Source: Roseitalea sp964606055 (lineage in GTDB: Bacteria > Pseudomonadota > Alphaproteobacteria > Rhizobiales > Rhizobiaceae). Taken from it: 46,832 nt of DNA. Positions 40,073-46,832 of the stretch are shown here, in pieces. A program made the position numbers and the translations under genes. Location: the NCBI GenBank assembly GCA_964606055.1, contig CAZSFA010000004.1, positions 1 through 46,832 on the forward strand, read 5' to 3'. Positions within the stretch are counted from its first letter, which is position 1; the number at the start of each line of letters is the position of its first letter. The notes below the pieces were generated by a model, which was given only the letters and a program-made list of their open reading frames with translations, was not told where the DNA came from and did not search any database.

Positions 40073-40882
40073 GCCGCCTTCTTCCCGCAGCGTCCTCTCG
40101 TAACGGTCGACCTGTTCAGCGGACCATCCCGAAAAGTACTCCGAATGCTCCACCGTCAGGTGACGGATGCTGTCGAACGCTCGATCGAGATGCGTTTTCA
40201 TCGCCAGTTGCGCAGCTTTGCTGTCACCGCTCTTGAGGGCATCGGCAATCGCGGTGTGCTCCCTCAGCACGACATCAAGGTGATCAGGTTCTGGAAATGC
40301 AAGTCTTCGAATACGGTCGAGATGTACTTTTGCGATATTGATGATGCGCCAGACAAATAGCGAGGCGCCAAACTGACAGATCAGGCGGTGAAACGCCTCA
40401 TCGAGATCATAGAACTCGTCGTATTGCAGATCGGCCGCCACGCGCGCCTGCCTGTGGAGATTGAAATCAAGCTCACGGGCAAACTGCGGCGTCATGTTGT
40501 TTGCGGCCAGCCGCACAATCTTCATTTCCAGTGCATCGCGCACCAACTGGCCGTCATAGACGGTATGCAGGTTGATGCGCGTTACGCAGGTGCGGCTGTT
40601 TGGAACGACGGCGATCAAGTCCTCGGCGCTAAGCTGCAGCATGGCCTCGCGCAACGGCGTCCGCGAGATTCCCAGCTGCTCACAGATTGCGCGTTCGTTG
40701 ATCGTACTCCCCGGCGGCAGGGCCAGGTTCACGATGGCGCGACGAAGCAGGTCATAGACTTGGTTCTTTTTGGGCAGGCTTGGATCCATCGAATCGATGA
40801 CGCTTGATGGCAGCGCGGCCAATACCTCTTGATCGGCCTCCGACGAGTTCCTTTTGCGGCGCGGCAAAGCTGCCCCTCTCAT
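40070..40882 (-). CDS. GntR/FCD regulator, candidate for the shared operator
   Basis: A 270-residue regulator with an unusually long, basic N-terminal extension (about residues 1-38), a winged helix (about 40-105; INERAICEQLGISRTPLREA is the recognition region) and a C-terminal FCD domain (about 115-245) with metal ligands Asp-x3-His in LDEAFHRLI, His in LREHTAIADAL and His in MKTHLDRAF. FCD regulators of this kind (FadR, UxuR, ExuR, VanR) bind palindromes and release them on binding a carboxylate or acyl-CoA. It is divergent from the SDR/uronate operon, with operator copy 7 in the gap, and no other regulator lies among the units carrying this motif. The start could also be the Met at about residue 32. 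Confidence 0.9.
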   Translation of the reverse strand: MRGAALPRRKRNSSEADQEVLAALPSSVIDSMDPSLPKKNQVYDLLRRAIVNLALPPGSTINERAICEQLGISRTPLREAMLQLSAEDLIAVVPNSRTCVTRINLHTVYDGQLVRDALEMKIVRLAANNMTPQFARELDFNLHRQARVAADLQYDEFYDLDEAFHRLICQFGASLFVWRIINIAKVHLDRIRRLAFPEPDHLDVVLREHTAIADALKSGDSKAAQLAMKTHLDRAFDSIRHLTVEHSEYFSGWSAEQVDRYERTLREEGG

Positions 40883-40987
40883 TGCTCCGTGCTGCCGTCA
40901 GGTCCAGCCGCACGCGTTCGACACCACATGCAATTGCAGTAGTTGGGCGCGGCTCAAACGTCAACGAGATATTGACATGTGCCAGAA

Positions 40988-41002
40988 TGCCAGTATATCA
41001 AT
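40988..41002 (-). promoter_or_regulatory. Shared operator motif, copy 7 (regulator/uronate operon)
   Basis: Minus-strand reading ATTGATATACTGGCA, one base off the consensus (C for T at position 14). It lies between the divergent FCD regulator (106 nt away) and the SDR at 41080 (77 nt away), which would allow both autoregulation and control of the uronate operon. Confidence 0.6.
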
Positions 41003-41079
41003 TTTTCACCTTCGCGAGCCCCGCTCACAAGACCTCTTTCTCAAACTGCCGTCGTGGGATCCGGATTGGCCGACACAAG

Positions 41080-41820
41080 ATGTATCTGACTGACAAGACT
41101 GTGCTGATAACCGGAGCGGGCGGCGCGATCGGCGCTGCAATTGCCAAGAGGTTGGCGGATGACGGCGCGCAGATCGTCCTCAATGACATCAATGAGAAAG
41201 CTCTGCGAGTGGTCGGCGACAGCCTTGGCTCCAGGGCAACGCTTTGGCCCCGGAATCTGAAGGATACCAACGCGCTGGCGGACGAAGCCGCCAGTATGGC
41301 CAAAGCGGTCGGCGGTATCGACATACTGGTAAACAGCGCCGGGATACTGTCAAACAACAAGATCGATCAGACGTCACTCGACGAATGGCGCGACGTCCAT
41401 GCCGTTAACGTGGAAACGGCGCTCGTGCTGATCCAGTCAGTGCTCCCGGCGATGCGATCGGCGGGTTGGGGACGTATCATCAACATGGCTTCCTATGCGG
41501 CGCGATCAGGCGGGTTGACGGCCGGAACCTCCTACTCGTCCTCGAAGGCGGCCATGATCGGTCTGACTTTTTCGGTGGCGCGAGAAGTGGCGGGCAACGG
41601 CATTTGCGTCAACGCAATCGCTCCCGCCTATGTCATCTCTCCGATGGTCTTGGAACAGCTGACTGACGAACAGCGACAGCGTCAACTGTCTCAGGTGCCG
41701 GTCGGTCGGTTCTGTGAGCCCGAAGAGGTCGCCCACGCCGTTTCGTTTCTTGCCTCACCGCTTGCGGGTTTCATAACCGGGACGGTGATCGACATGAACG
41801 GCGGCATGCAGTTCGGCTGA
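41080..41820 (+). CDS. Short-chain dehydrogenase leading the uronate operon
   Basis: A 246-residue classical SDR: TGAGGAIGAAIAK (about 11-23), NSAG (about 86), NMASYAA with catalytic Ser (about 136) and YSSSK (Tyr about 150, Lys about 154). It is most like sugar or 3-oxoacyl reductases; in this operon it may oxidise or reduce a uronate or deoxyhexose-derived keto-acid. The start is ATG 41080 with a weak ribosome site. It is followed after 3 nt by the mutarotase gene, and so on through 46081 with overlaps, so the six genes form one operon under operator copy 7. Confidence 0.9.
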   Translation: MYLTDKTVLITGAGGAIGAAIAKRLADDGAQIVLNDINEKALRVVGDSLGSRATLWPRNLKDTNALADEAASMAKAVGGIDILVNSAGILSNNKIDQTSLDEWRDVHAVNVETALVLIQSVLPAMRSAGWGRIINMASYAARSGGLTAGTSYSSSKAAMIGLTFSVAREVAGNGICVNAIAPAYVISPMVLEQLTDEQRQRQLSQVPVGRFCEPEEVAHAVSFLASPLAGFITGTVIDMNGGMQFG

Positions 41821-41823
41821 GCC

Positions 41824-42153
41824 ATGGCAGTCAAGCGTGTTGGCATGGTGATTGGTCTGCGGGATGAAAAAGCACAAGAATACAAGGCTTTGCATGCGGG
41901 ACCGGGCATACGCGACCTGCTTGGCCGGGCGAACATCCGCAACTTCAACATCTTTGTTCAGCGCTTGCCGGACGGCGTGCTCTATGAGTTTGCCTACTAT
42001 GAGTATGTCGGAGACGACTATGCGGCCGATATGGCCAAGCTTGCCGCCGAGCCTCGCAATGTCGAGTGGCTGAAACTGTGTGATCCAATGCAGATTCCAT
42101 TGCCCGGTCAGACTGGATGGACCGAAATGGAGCTGGTCTTTCTGAATGAGTAG
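41824..42153 (+). CDS. L-rhamnose-mutarotase-like protein
   Basis: A 109-residue RhaM-type alpha/beta-barrel (dimeric ferredoxin-like) protein. It has the family framework RVGMVIGLRDEKAQEYKALH (with the catalytic-type His), NIRNFNIFVQRLPDGVLYEF and YEYVGDDYAADMAKLA. These enzymes interconvert alpha and beta anomers of L-rhamnose or L-fucose. The segment after the His is AGPGI in place of the usual -WPE- tract, and the conserved Trp pair near WW in the C-terminal part is reduced to EWLKL, so substrate specificity may differ. It sits between the SDR and the uronate genes. Confidence 0.82.
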   Translation: MAVKRVGMVIGLRDEKAQEYKALHAGPGIRDLLGRANIRNFNIFVQRLPDGVLYEFAYYEYVGDDYAADMAKLAAEPRNVEWLKLCDPMQIPLPGQTGWTEMELVFLNE

Positions 42154-42424
42154 TCTTCACCAACGGCGCAAGGACGCGGCTGGTCTCATGCATGAGTCGA
42201 GTGCTGCGACCGTGCTCGTTGCTCTGTTGCGGCCACGAACACTGAGACCTCACAGCCAGGTGGAAGTCCCCGGCCCATGGCAACACATGCCTGTTCAGGT
42301 TGTCTCGAGCCATTGCGAAACGGGTGAATATCCAATTCTTGCTGGAGCAATGCCACCGGTTGATGCGGTGGCTGACCTGATCGATCTGACGCGCAGTATC
42401 GAAACCACTGGGCAGGATCGGTGA
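42146..42424 (+). CDS. Small overlapping ORF, perhaps a Gfo/Idh C-terminal remnant
   Basis: A 92-residue frame beginning MSSLHQRRKDAAGLMHESSA overlaps the mutarotase end (ATGAGTAG) and its TGA overlaps the GTG start of the next gene, exactly as for a coupled operon gene. The C-terminal half, HCETGEYPILAGAMPPVDAV followed by DLTRSIETTGQD, resembles the extreme C-terminus of Gfo/Idh/MocA oxidoreductases (Glu-Thr-Gly-x2-Pro-Ile ... Ser-x-Glu-Thr-Gly). It may thus be a leftover of a deleted oxidoreductase that now bridges translation between its neighbours. A function as a protein is uncertain. Confidence 0.5.
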   Translation: MSSLHQRRKDAAGLMHESSAATVLVALLRPRTLRPHSQVEVPGPWQHMPVQVVSSHCETGEYPILAGAMPPVDAVADLIDLTRSIETTGQDR

Positions 42425-43890
42425 AGCGCCTCTCCTTCAACACGTTGGGGCTGCTTCCCGGTTCTGTTGCTCGGCCGCAATACGATCCGTCGGTGGTCGA
42501 TTGCGGCATCTTGCATCTGGGAGTTGGCAACTTCCACCGGGCGCATCAAGCCGTGGCAACTGAGAACGTGCTCGCAGCTGGAGACTTGCGTTGGGGCATT
42601 GCTGGGGTTTCGTTGCGCCGACCGGACCAGCGCGACGCACTCATGCCCCAGGACGCGCTGTACTCGCTGACCATGCGTGGCAGCACGGCAACCGAGCGGC
42701 GCATCGTTGGTGCCTTGCGCCACGTTCTTGTCCTTGGCGAGCAATATGAGCGCATTTTGCGGCTGTTCGCCGATCCCCGCATCCGCGTCATCTCGTTGAC
42801 TGTGACCGAGAAGGGGTATTCAGCCGATATGCAAACCGGTGCGCTACGCCGGGACGACCCCGATGTCCGAGCCGACTTGGAGTTCGCCGCCAACCCCCGG
42901 TCGACCATCGGCCTGCTGGCCTTCGGTCTGGCGCACCGCGCCGACGCGGGTGCCGGGTCAGTGACCGTGGTGTCTTGCGACAACCTTTCGCAAAACGGTG
43001 ACATCGTACACCGCGCCCTGACCGAGTTCATCGGTTCCACGCGACCCGAACTGGGCGGTTGGATCGATGCCAATGTCACCTTTCCCAACACCATGGTCGA
43101 TCGGATCACTCCGGCCACAACACACGACCTGCGCCAAGAAACGCGCCACGCGCTCGGTCTCGACGATGCGGCGCCCGTCGAAACCGAGGTGTTTTCCCAA
43201 TGGGTGATCGAAGACAGATTTGCCAATGATCGGCCGGACTGGAGCCTTGGCGGAGCAGAGTTTGTCGGCAGCGTTGAGCCGTATGAGAGGATGAAGCTGC
43301 GGCTTCTGAACGGTGCCCATACGGCGCTGGCCGCGACCGGCCTTCTGGCCGGGCATCGCACGGTGGCAGAGGCGATGGACGACCCGGCGATCTCCGGCTT
43401 GATTGGCCGAATCTGGCACCAGAGCGCGGCCACGTTGCCTGGCGATGTTGATGTGCCCACATACACAAGTCGTCTCGCGGCGCGCTTTCGCAACAGGCAG
43501 CTTGCCCATGGCTTGGCACAGATCGCATCGGATGGGGCACAGAAGCTGCCGCAGCGCATTCTGGCACCCTTGCGAGAGTTGCGGGCGGCAAGCCGACCGC
43601 ACCACGCGCTGTCTTTCGCGGTCGCTGCCTGGGTACGTAGTTGCCAAGGCCGCGATGATGGCGGTGCAAGATTCGAGATCGCGGATCCGGCAATCGACGC
43701 ACTGCCGCGCGACCCGGACGCGCCTGCAATTGATGTTGTGAGTCGTTGGGTGCGCCACACGCCGGTTTTCGGCGATCTTGCGATGGATGGCACGCTCGCC
43801 GTTGAGTTGACCGGACACTATGAGGCGATCGCAACTCGGGGCGTGCACGCCGCCGCATTGGAATTGCTGGATCAGGAGAGGATGGGATGA
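42421..43890 (+). CDS. uxuB: Mannitol dehydrogenase family; fructuronate-reductase-like
   Basis: A 489-residue long-chain dehydrogenase that reversibly converts D-fructuronate to D-mannonate in UxuB members. N-terminal Rossmann domain with LHLGVGNFHRAHQA (about 29-42); C-terminal domain with the catalytic segment KLRLLNGAHTALAATGLL (about 290-307), whose Lys, Asn and His form the active site. GTG start at 42421 overlaps the small ORF. Overlap by 4 nt with the mannonate dehydratase gene strongly supports the fructuronate reductase role rather than mannitol or altronate dehydrogenation. Confidence 0.88.
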   Translation: MKRLSFNTLGLLPGSVARPQYDPSVVDCGILHLGVGNFHRAHQAVATENVLAAGDLRWGIAGVSLRRPDQRDALMPQDALYSLTMRGSTATERRIVGALRHVLVLGEQYERILRLFADPRIRVISLTVTEKGYSADMQTGALRRDDPDVRADLEFAANPRSTIGLLAFGLAHRADAGAGSVTVVSCDNLSQNGDIVHRALTEFIGSTRPELGGWIDANVTFPNTMVDRITPATTHDLRQETRHALGLDDAAPVETEVFSQWVIEDRFANDRPDWSLGGAEFVGSVEPYERMKLRLLNGAHTALAATGLLAGHRTVAEAMDDPAISGLIGRIWHQSAATLPGDVDVPTYTSRLAARFRNRQLAHGLAQIASDGAQKLPQRILAPLRELRAASRPHHALSFAVAAWVRSCQGRDDGGARFEIADPAIDALPRDPDAPAIDVVSRWVRHTPVFGDLAMDGTLAVELTGHYEAIATRGVHAAALELLDQERMG

Positions 43891-45047
43891 TCGAGACGTG
43901 GCGCTGGTTCGGACCCGATGATCCGGTTTCGCTGGCCGATGTGCGACAGACCGGAGCAACGGGCGTGGTCACGTCTTTGCATGACATCCCGCCTGGCGTT
44001 GCGTGGAGCAGTGGCGCCATTGCCGAACGCAAGGCCGTCATCGAACGCGCGGGTTTGAACTGGGCGGTGTGCGAGTCGATACCGGTTCACGATGCGATCA
44101 AGCGTGGCGGCAAGCAAGCAAAGCCCTACATCGACGCATGGATCGATACACTGGCGCAGTTGGGCCGCGCAGGCGTTCCGGTCGTCTGCTACAATTTCAT
44201 GCCAGTCGTCGACTGGACTCGCACCTCGCTTCGTCATCCCCGCCCTGACGGGGCAGAATCGCTCAGGTTCGATCTTGTCGACTTCGTCGCTTGCGACCTG
44301 TTCGTTCTCGGTCGCCGGGGCGCCATGGACTACCCGCCAGAACTCGTTGCCCGTGCCGAACAGCGGTTTGCCGCCATGGATGATGCAACGCGCACGCAGA
44401 TCGAGCAAACCATCGTCGCCGGACTGCCGGGCGGCGCCGGGCACCGCGATCGCACCGCGCTGCTGCGGGAAATCGCCACCTTCGACGGGATGACGCAAGA
44501 CGATGCCCGTTCTGCGTTGCTGAGCTTCTTGCGCGCCGTGGTGCCGGTGGCCGAGGAGGTCGGTGTGCGTCTGGCCATCCACCCCGACGACCCCCCCATT
44601 TCTCTGTTCGGTCTGCCGCGGGTTGTGTCGCGCCCGGACGACATCGACTCCATTGTGACGGCGCTGGACACGCCAGCCAACGGGCTTTGCTTTTGCACCG
44701 GCAGCTACGGCTCTCGCGGCGACAACGATGTTGAGGCAATGGCCGAACGGTTCGCCGCGCGGGTGAATTTCGCACATCTGCGCGATGTCATCGTCGACGA
44801 TGACGGATCGTTTGAGGAAGCGCCTCACCTGGAAGGTCGCACCGACATGCTGCGTGTGCTTCGCGCACTGCTGGCCGCGGAACGGGCCGGGGAAACGGCA
44901 ATACCTTTTCGCGCCGATCACGGGCATCTGTTCACGCGCGAAACAGCCACACGCGCCAACCCCGGATACTCCTACATGGGCCGGCTGCGGGGTCTTGCCG
45001 AGTTGCGAGGGATTGTCACGACGCTTGAGGCAGACGCTGCCGCGTGA
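43887..45047 (+). CDS. uxuA: Mannonate dehydratase UxuA
   Basis: UxuA dehydrates D-mannonate to 2-keto-3-deoxy-D-gluconate. The 386-residue TIM-barrel protein shows the family landmarks METWRW-like MIETWRWFGPDDPVSL at the start, VTSLHDIP, VVCYNFMPVVDWTRT (about 100-115), the metal ligands in LAIHPDDPP (His), LCFCTGSYGS (Cys), NFAHLRDV (His) and FRADHGH (Asp). It overlaps uxuB by 4 nt. Products would then need KDG kinase and aldolase, which are not in the window. Confidence 0.94.
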   Translation: MIETWRWFGPDDPVSLADVRQTGATGVVTSLHDIPPGVAWSSGAIAERKAVIERAGLNWAVCESIPVHDAIKRGGKQAKPYIDAWIDTLAQLGRAGVPVVCYNFMPVVDWTRTSLRHPRPDGAESLRFDLVDFVACDLFVLGRRGAMDYPPELVARAEQRFAAMDDATRTQIEQTIVAGLPGGAGHRDRTALLREIATFDGMTQDDARSALLSFLRAVVPVAEEVGVRLAIHPDDPPISLFGLPRVVSRPDDIDSIVTALDTPANGLCFCTGSYGSRGDNDVEAMAERFAARVNFAHLRDVIVDDDGSFEEAPHLEGRTDMLRVLRALLAAERAGETAIPFRADHGHLFTRETATRANPGYSYMGRLRGLAELRGIVTTLEADAAA

Positions 45048-45106
45048 TCTCGCCAGACGCATTGGCCTTGGCCTGCATCGGCTGCGCAGGGCTGGAAGAG
45101 GATGAA

Positions 45107-46081
45107 ATGAAGACACGCATCCTGGGCACCACGGATATTGCCTTGTCAGAACTGGGGTTTGGTGGCGGCGCCATCGGCAATCTCTACAGGGTGGTACCGC
45201 GTGAAGCGGCGATGGCAACGATGGAAGCGGCATGGGATCAAGGAATCCGCTACTTCGACACGGCCCCCTTTTACGGGCACGGCCTGTCAGAACGACGCAT
45301 CGGCGATTTCCTCCGCGACCGGGAGGGCTGGGTCCTTTCGACCAAGGTCGGCAAACTGCTGGCGCCTGTTGGTCGAGACCTGGTGCCCGATCACGGGTTT
45401 GTCGATCCGCTGCCGTTTTCGATCGATTTCGATTACTCGCGCGATGCCATTCATCGCTCGCTCGATGCCAGCTTTGCGCGCCTTGGTCTCAACCGGATCG
45501 ATATCGTCTGGGTCCATGATCTTGAACCTGCGAGCCTTGGCGAAAGCTATGAGCACCATATGCGGCGCTTCCTGGAAGGCGGCTTGACGGCGCTGGAAGA
45601 CCTGAAGCGGCAGGGCGTGATAGGCGCGTTCGGTCTGGGTGTGAATTCAGTCGCGCCCTGCTTGCGGGTTCTTTCCCATGGCAGGATCGACGCGATCCTG
45701 CTGGCTGGCCGCTATACGCTTCTTGATCGATCGGCCGAGGCGGACCTCTTGCCGCTCTGCCAGGATCGTGGCATCGGGCTGGTCATCGGTGGTGTGTTCA
45801 ACTCGGGGATCTTGGCCACGGGTGCACGCCAAGGCGCCGCTTTCGACTACGGTCCGGCGCCAGAGCATGTTGTGGCAAAGGTCCGTTGTCTTGAAGAGGA
45901 CGCCGCCAAAGCGGACATCCCGCTGGCCGCGGCAGCGCTTCAGTTCCCGTTGCGCCGATCTGAAGTGGCGTCGGTGCTGATCGGCACCGGCAAGCCCGGC
46001 TCCGTGACACGCAATGTCGATGCATTGGCAGCCAGCGTGCCGGAACGCTTCTGGCCCGGGGCGGAAGCCCACATTTTGTGA
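45107..46081 (+). CDS. Aldo/keto reductase (aldose 1-dehydrogenase-like)
   Basis: A 324-residue AKR with the complete catalytic tetrad: Asp and Tyr in YFDTAPFYGHG (about 46-56), Lys in STKVGK (about 82) and His in VWVHDLE (about 142). The N-terminal LGTTDIALSELGFGGGAIGN and LIGTGKPGSVTRN near the end match the group containing L-fucose/D-threo-aldose 1-dehydrogenase and pyridoxal 4-dehydrogenase. ATG 45107 follows GGAAGAGG; a frame continuing to 45044 overlaps uxuA and is less likely. With the RhaM-like mutarotase it could oxidise a deoxysugar to its lactone. It ends the operon before a terminator. Confidence 0.88.
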   Translation: MKTRILGTTDIALSELGFGGGAIGNLYRVVPREAAMATMEAAWDQGIRYFDTAPFYGHGLSERRIGDFLRDREGWVLSTKVGKLLAPVGRDLVPDHGFVDPLPFSIDFDYSRDAIHRSLDASFARLGLNRIDIVWVHDLEPASLGESYEHHMRRFLEGGLTALEDLKRQGVIGAFGLGVNSVAPCLRVLSHGRIDAILLAGRYTLLDRSAEADLLPLCQDRGIGLVIGGVFNSGILATGARQGAAFDYGPAPEHVVAKVRCLEEDAAKADIPLAAAALQFPLRRSEVASVLIGTGKPGSVTRNVDALAASVPERFWPGAEAHIL

Positions 46082-46109
46082 CATGCTCTATGCGCGGCAT
46101 GATCCGGAT

Positions 46110-46128
46110 CGGGCCTTGCCAAGGCCCG
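46110..46128. terminator. Bidirectional terminator after the uronate operon
   Basis: Perfect 8-bp stem CGGGCCTT / AAGGCCCG with a 3-nt loop, followed on the plus strand by gcTTTcagTCTT. It lies between the convergent AKR and sulfatase remnant and ends 4 nt before the sulfatase stop codon. Confidence 0.65.
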
Positions 46129-46132
46129 GCTT

Positions 46133-46645
46133 TCAGTCTTCCGCGTAGCCCCCCATCAGACGATCGGTTTGGTATTCCTCGCGCAGATCCGAGAAATGGA
46201 CCCGGTGCTGCGTCCGTAGCGGTTGCGCAGGTTCTTGGGCGTCAACAATCTCCGGGCGCATGTCCTCGACCTGATCGATCCAGGCCAACAACCGCGTTTT
46301 CAGGTCGTCGGCGACCCCGCGAAATGCCGCAACGCCGACAAGGTTCACCATCTCATCGGGATCCGCATCGAGGTCATAGAGATAGGCCTCGCAATATAGC
46401 GGAGCGCTCGGCTGATCGCTGTGATAGTCGGCCGTTACGCCATACTTCCAGCGTTTTGTCCGAACCGCACGCCCGGTCTCGGTTTCGCTGATCTGGAAGA
46501 AACAATCCTCCCGCCAAGGCGAGCGCGCATCACGGATGACGGGGATGATCGAAGCGCCCGTCATCGACTCCGGAACGTCGAGCCCGACTGCGTCTATCAG
46601 CGTGGGAGCAATATCCGGCGTCGAGAACAGGGATGTCACTTGCCC
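46133..46645 (-). pseudogene. C-terminal part of a sulfatase, truncated
   Basis: About 168 residues of a type I sulfatase C-terminus are readable: SLFSTPDIAPTLIDAVGLDV followed by MTGASIIPVI, then RTKRWKYGV and YDLDADPDEMVNLVG, which are classic landmarks of the last third of arylsulfatases. The N-terminal two thirds, with the formylglycine Cys/Ser and metal-binding Asp residues, are missing: homology stops at about 46645, where unrelated sequence starts. It cannot be an active sulfatase. It records that a sulfatase, and so probably sulfated-sugar use, once belonged to this locus. Confidence 0.75.
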
Positions 46646-46832
46646 TCAGCTCATGAATCTCGAGCTGTTCAGCCCCACCAGAGTGGTCCAATTTGACCGT
46701 CAGTGCGTGAGCGGCCTTTGGTCCATCGAGACGATGGTTCCAGTGCGGGTGGTTGGTAACCGAGTGCACTATGCCGACGCACGGTATTGTAGTTGTTTTC
46801 TCCATTGCTGATCAGGTTTTGGGCTTCGCGCA
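46646..46832. other. Unassigned sequence replacing the sulfatase N-terminus
   Basis: Reading in the sulfatase frame stops abruptly at about 46645. The following bases, to the window edge, contain open frames on both strands (for example minus-strand HRLDGPKAAHALTVKLDHSG) that I do not recognise. An insertion sequence end or a rearrangement breakpoint is likely, but no inverted repeat or target duplication can be confirmed within the window. Confidence 0.4.

Noticed and set aside
41319..41333. Another ATACTGGTA resembling the shared operator inside the SDR gene at 41080
   Set aside because: It lies in coding sequence for the conserved SDR segment DILVN and lacks the ATATA core; it is explained by codons.
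14273..46832. Second copy of the tRNA-Met 3' end as an island attachment site
   Set aside because: No repeat of the T-arm/acceptor sequence was noticed downstream in the window; the far end, if any, is outside.
1..46832. CRISPR array, prophage or restriction system
   Set aside because: No regularly spaced repeats, phage structural genes or methyltransferase/endonuclease pairs were seen.

Overview
The window is GC-rich alphaproteobacterial DNA, most likely from the order Hyphomicrobiales (Rhizobiales). The diagnosis rests on a conserved cell-cycle locus: an eipA-like DUF1134 gene, chpT, ctrA, fliJ and sciP within about 5 kb, with near-consensus CtrA boxes (TTAA-N7-TTAA) in the intergenic DNA. 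No replication origin, rRNA operon, CRISPR array or intact prophage is visible.

Layout. (1) 1-14.2 kb is core chromosome: three co-directional genes of unknown function, a HugZ-like protein, a TrmH/SpoU RNA methyltransferase, a membrane-anchored coiled-coil protein, the CtrA locus (including a receiver-like protein that has lost its phospho-acceptor Asp), mnmA, and an aminotransferase plus a Gfo/Idh dehydrogenase typical of nucleotide-sugar synthesis. (2) A tRNA-Met gene (14196-14272) marks the edge of an accessory region. Directly after it lie the C-terminal remnant of a large serine recombinase and a frameshifted IS3-family orfB, so the catabolic DNA that follows is probably an island inserted at this tRNA. 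(3) 15.1-21.2 kb: a sugar ABC importer, an enolase-superfamily dehydratase and a GntR-type regulator, followed by two decayed genes (an amidohydrolase/lactonase-like gene and a sugar-acid SDR) that look like missing steps of a non-phosphorylative deoxysugar pathway. (4) 21.8-41.1 kb: FAD-dependent 2-hydroxyacid dehydrogenase, ThDP enzyme, MaoC-type double hotdog protein, TRAP transporter (DctP, DctM, DctQ), enoyl-CoA hydratase, VOC protein, acyl-CoA ligase, serine hydrolase, two SDRs, a right-handed beta-helix protein, an MBL-fold hydrolase and a second GntR/FCD regulator. (5) 41.1-46.1 kb: a compact operon with an SDR, a RhaM-like mutarotase, a small ORF, fructuronate-reductase-like and mannonate-dehydratase genes and an aldo/keto reductase; then a truncated sulfatase at the window edge.

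How it fits together. The main observation is one 15-bp motif, WNYRATATAYYRGTA, found at seven places between 21.8 and 41.0 kb, every one in non-coding DNA upstream of a transcription unit; one copy extends to a perfect 16-bp palindrome. It sits before the FAD dehydrogenase, dctP, dctQM, the VOC/hydratase pair, the divergent acyl-CoA ligase, an SDR, and in the space between the FCD regulator and the uronate operon. I infer one regulon, probably controlled by the regulator at 40070-40882, tying TRAP uptake and CoA-ester chemistry to the mannonate/fructuronate branch of hexuronate catabolism. The beta-helix protein, serine hydrolase and sulfatase remnant suggest that the real substrate is a modified (acylated or sulfated) uronic-acid oligosaccharide or glycoside; that last step is inference.
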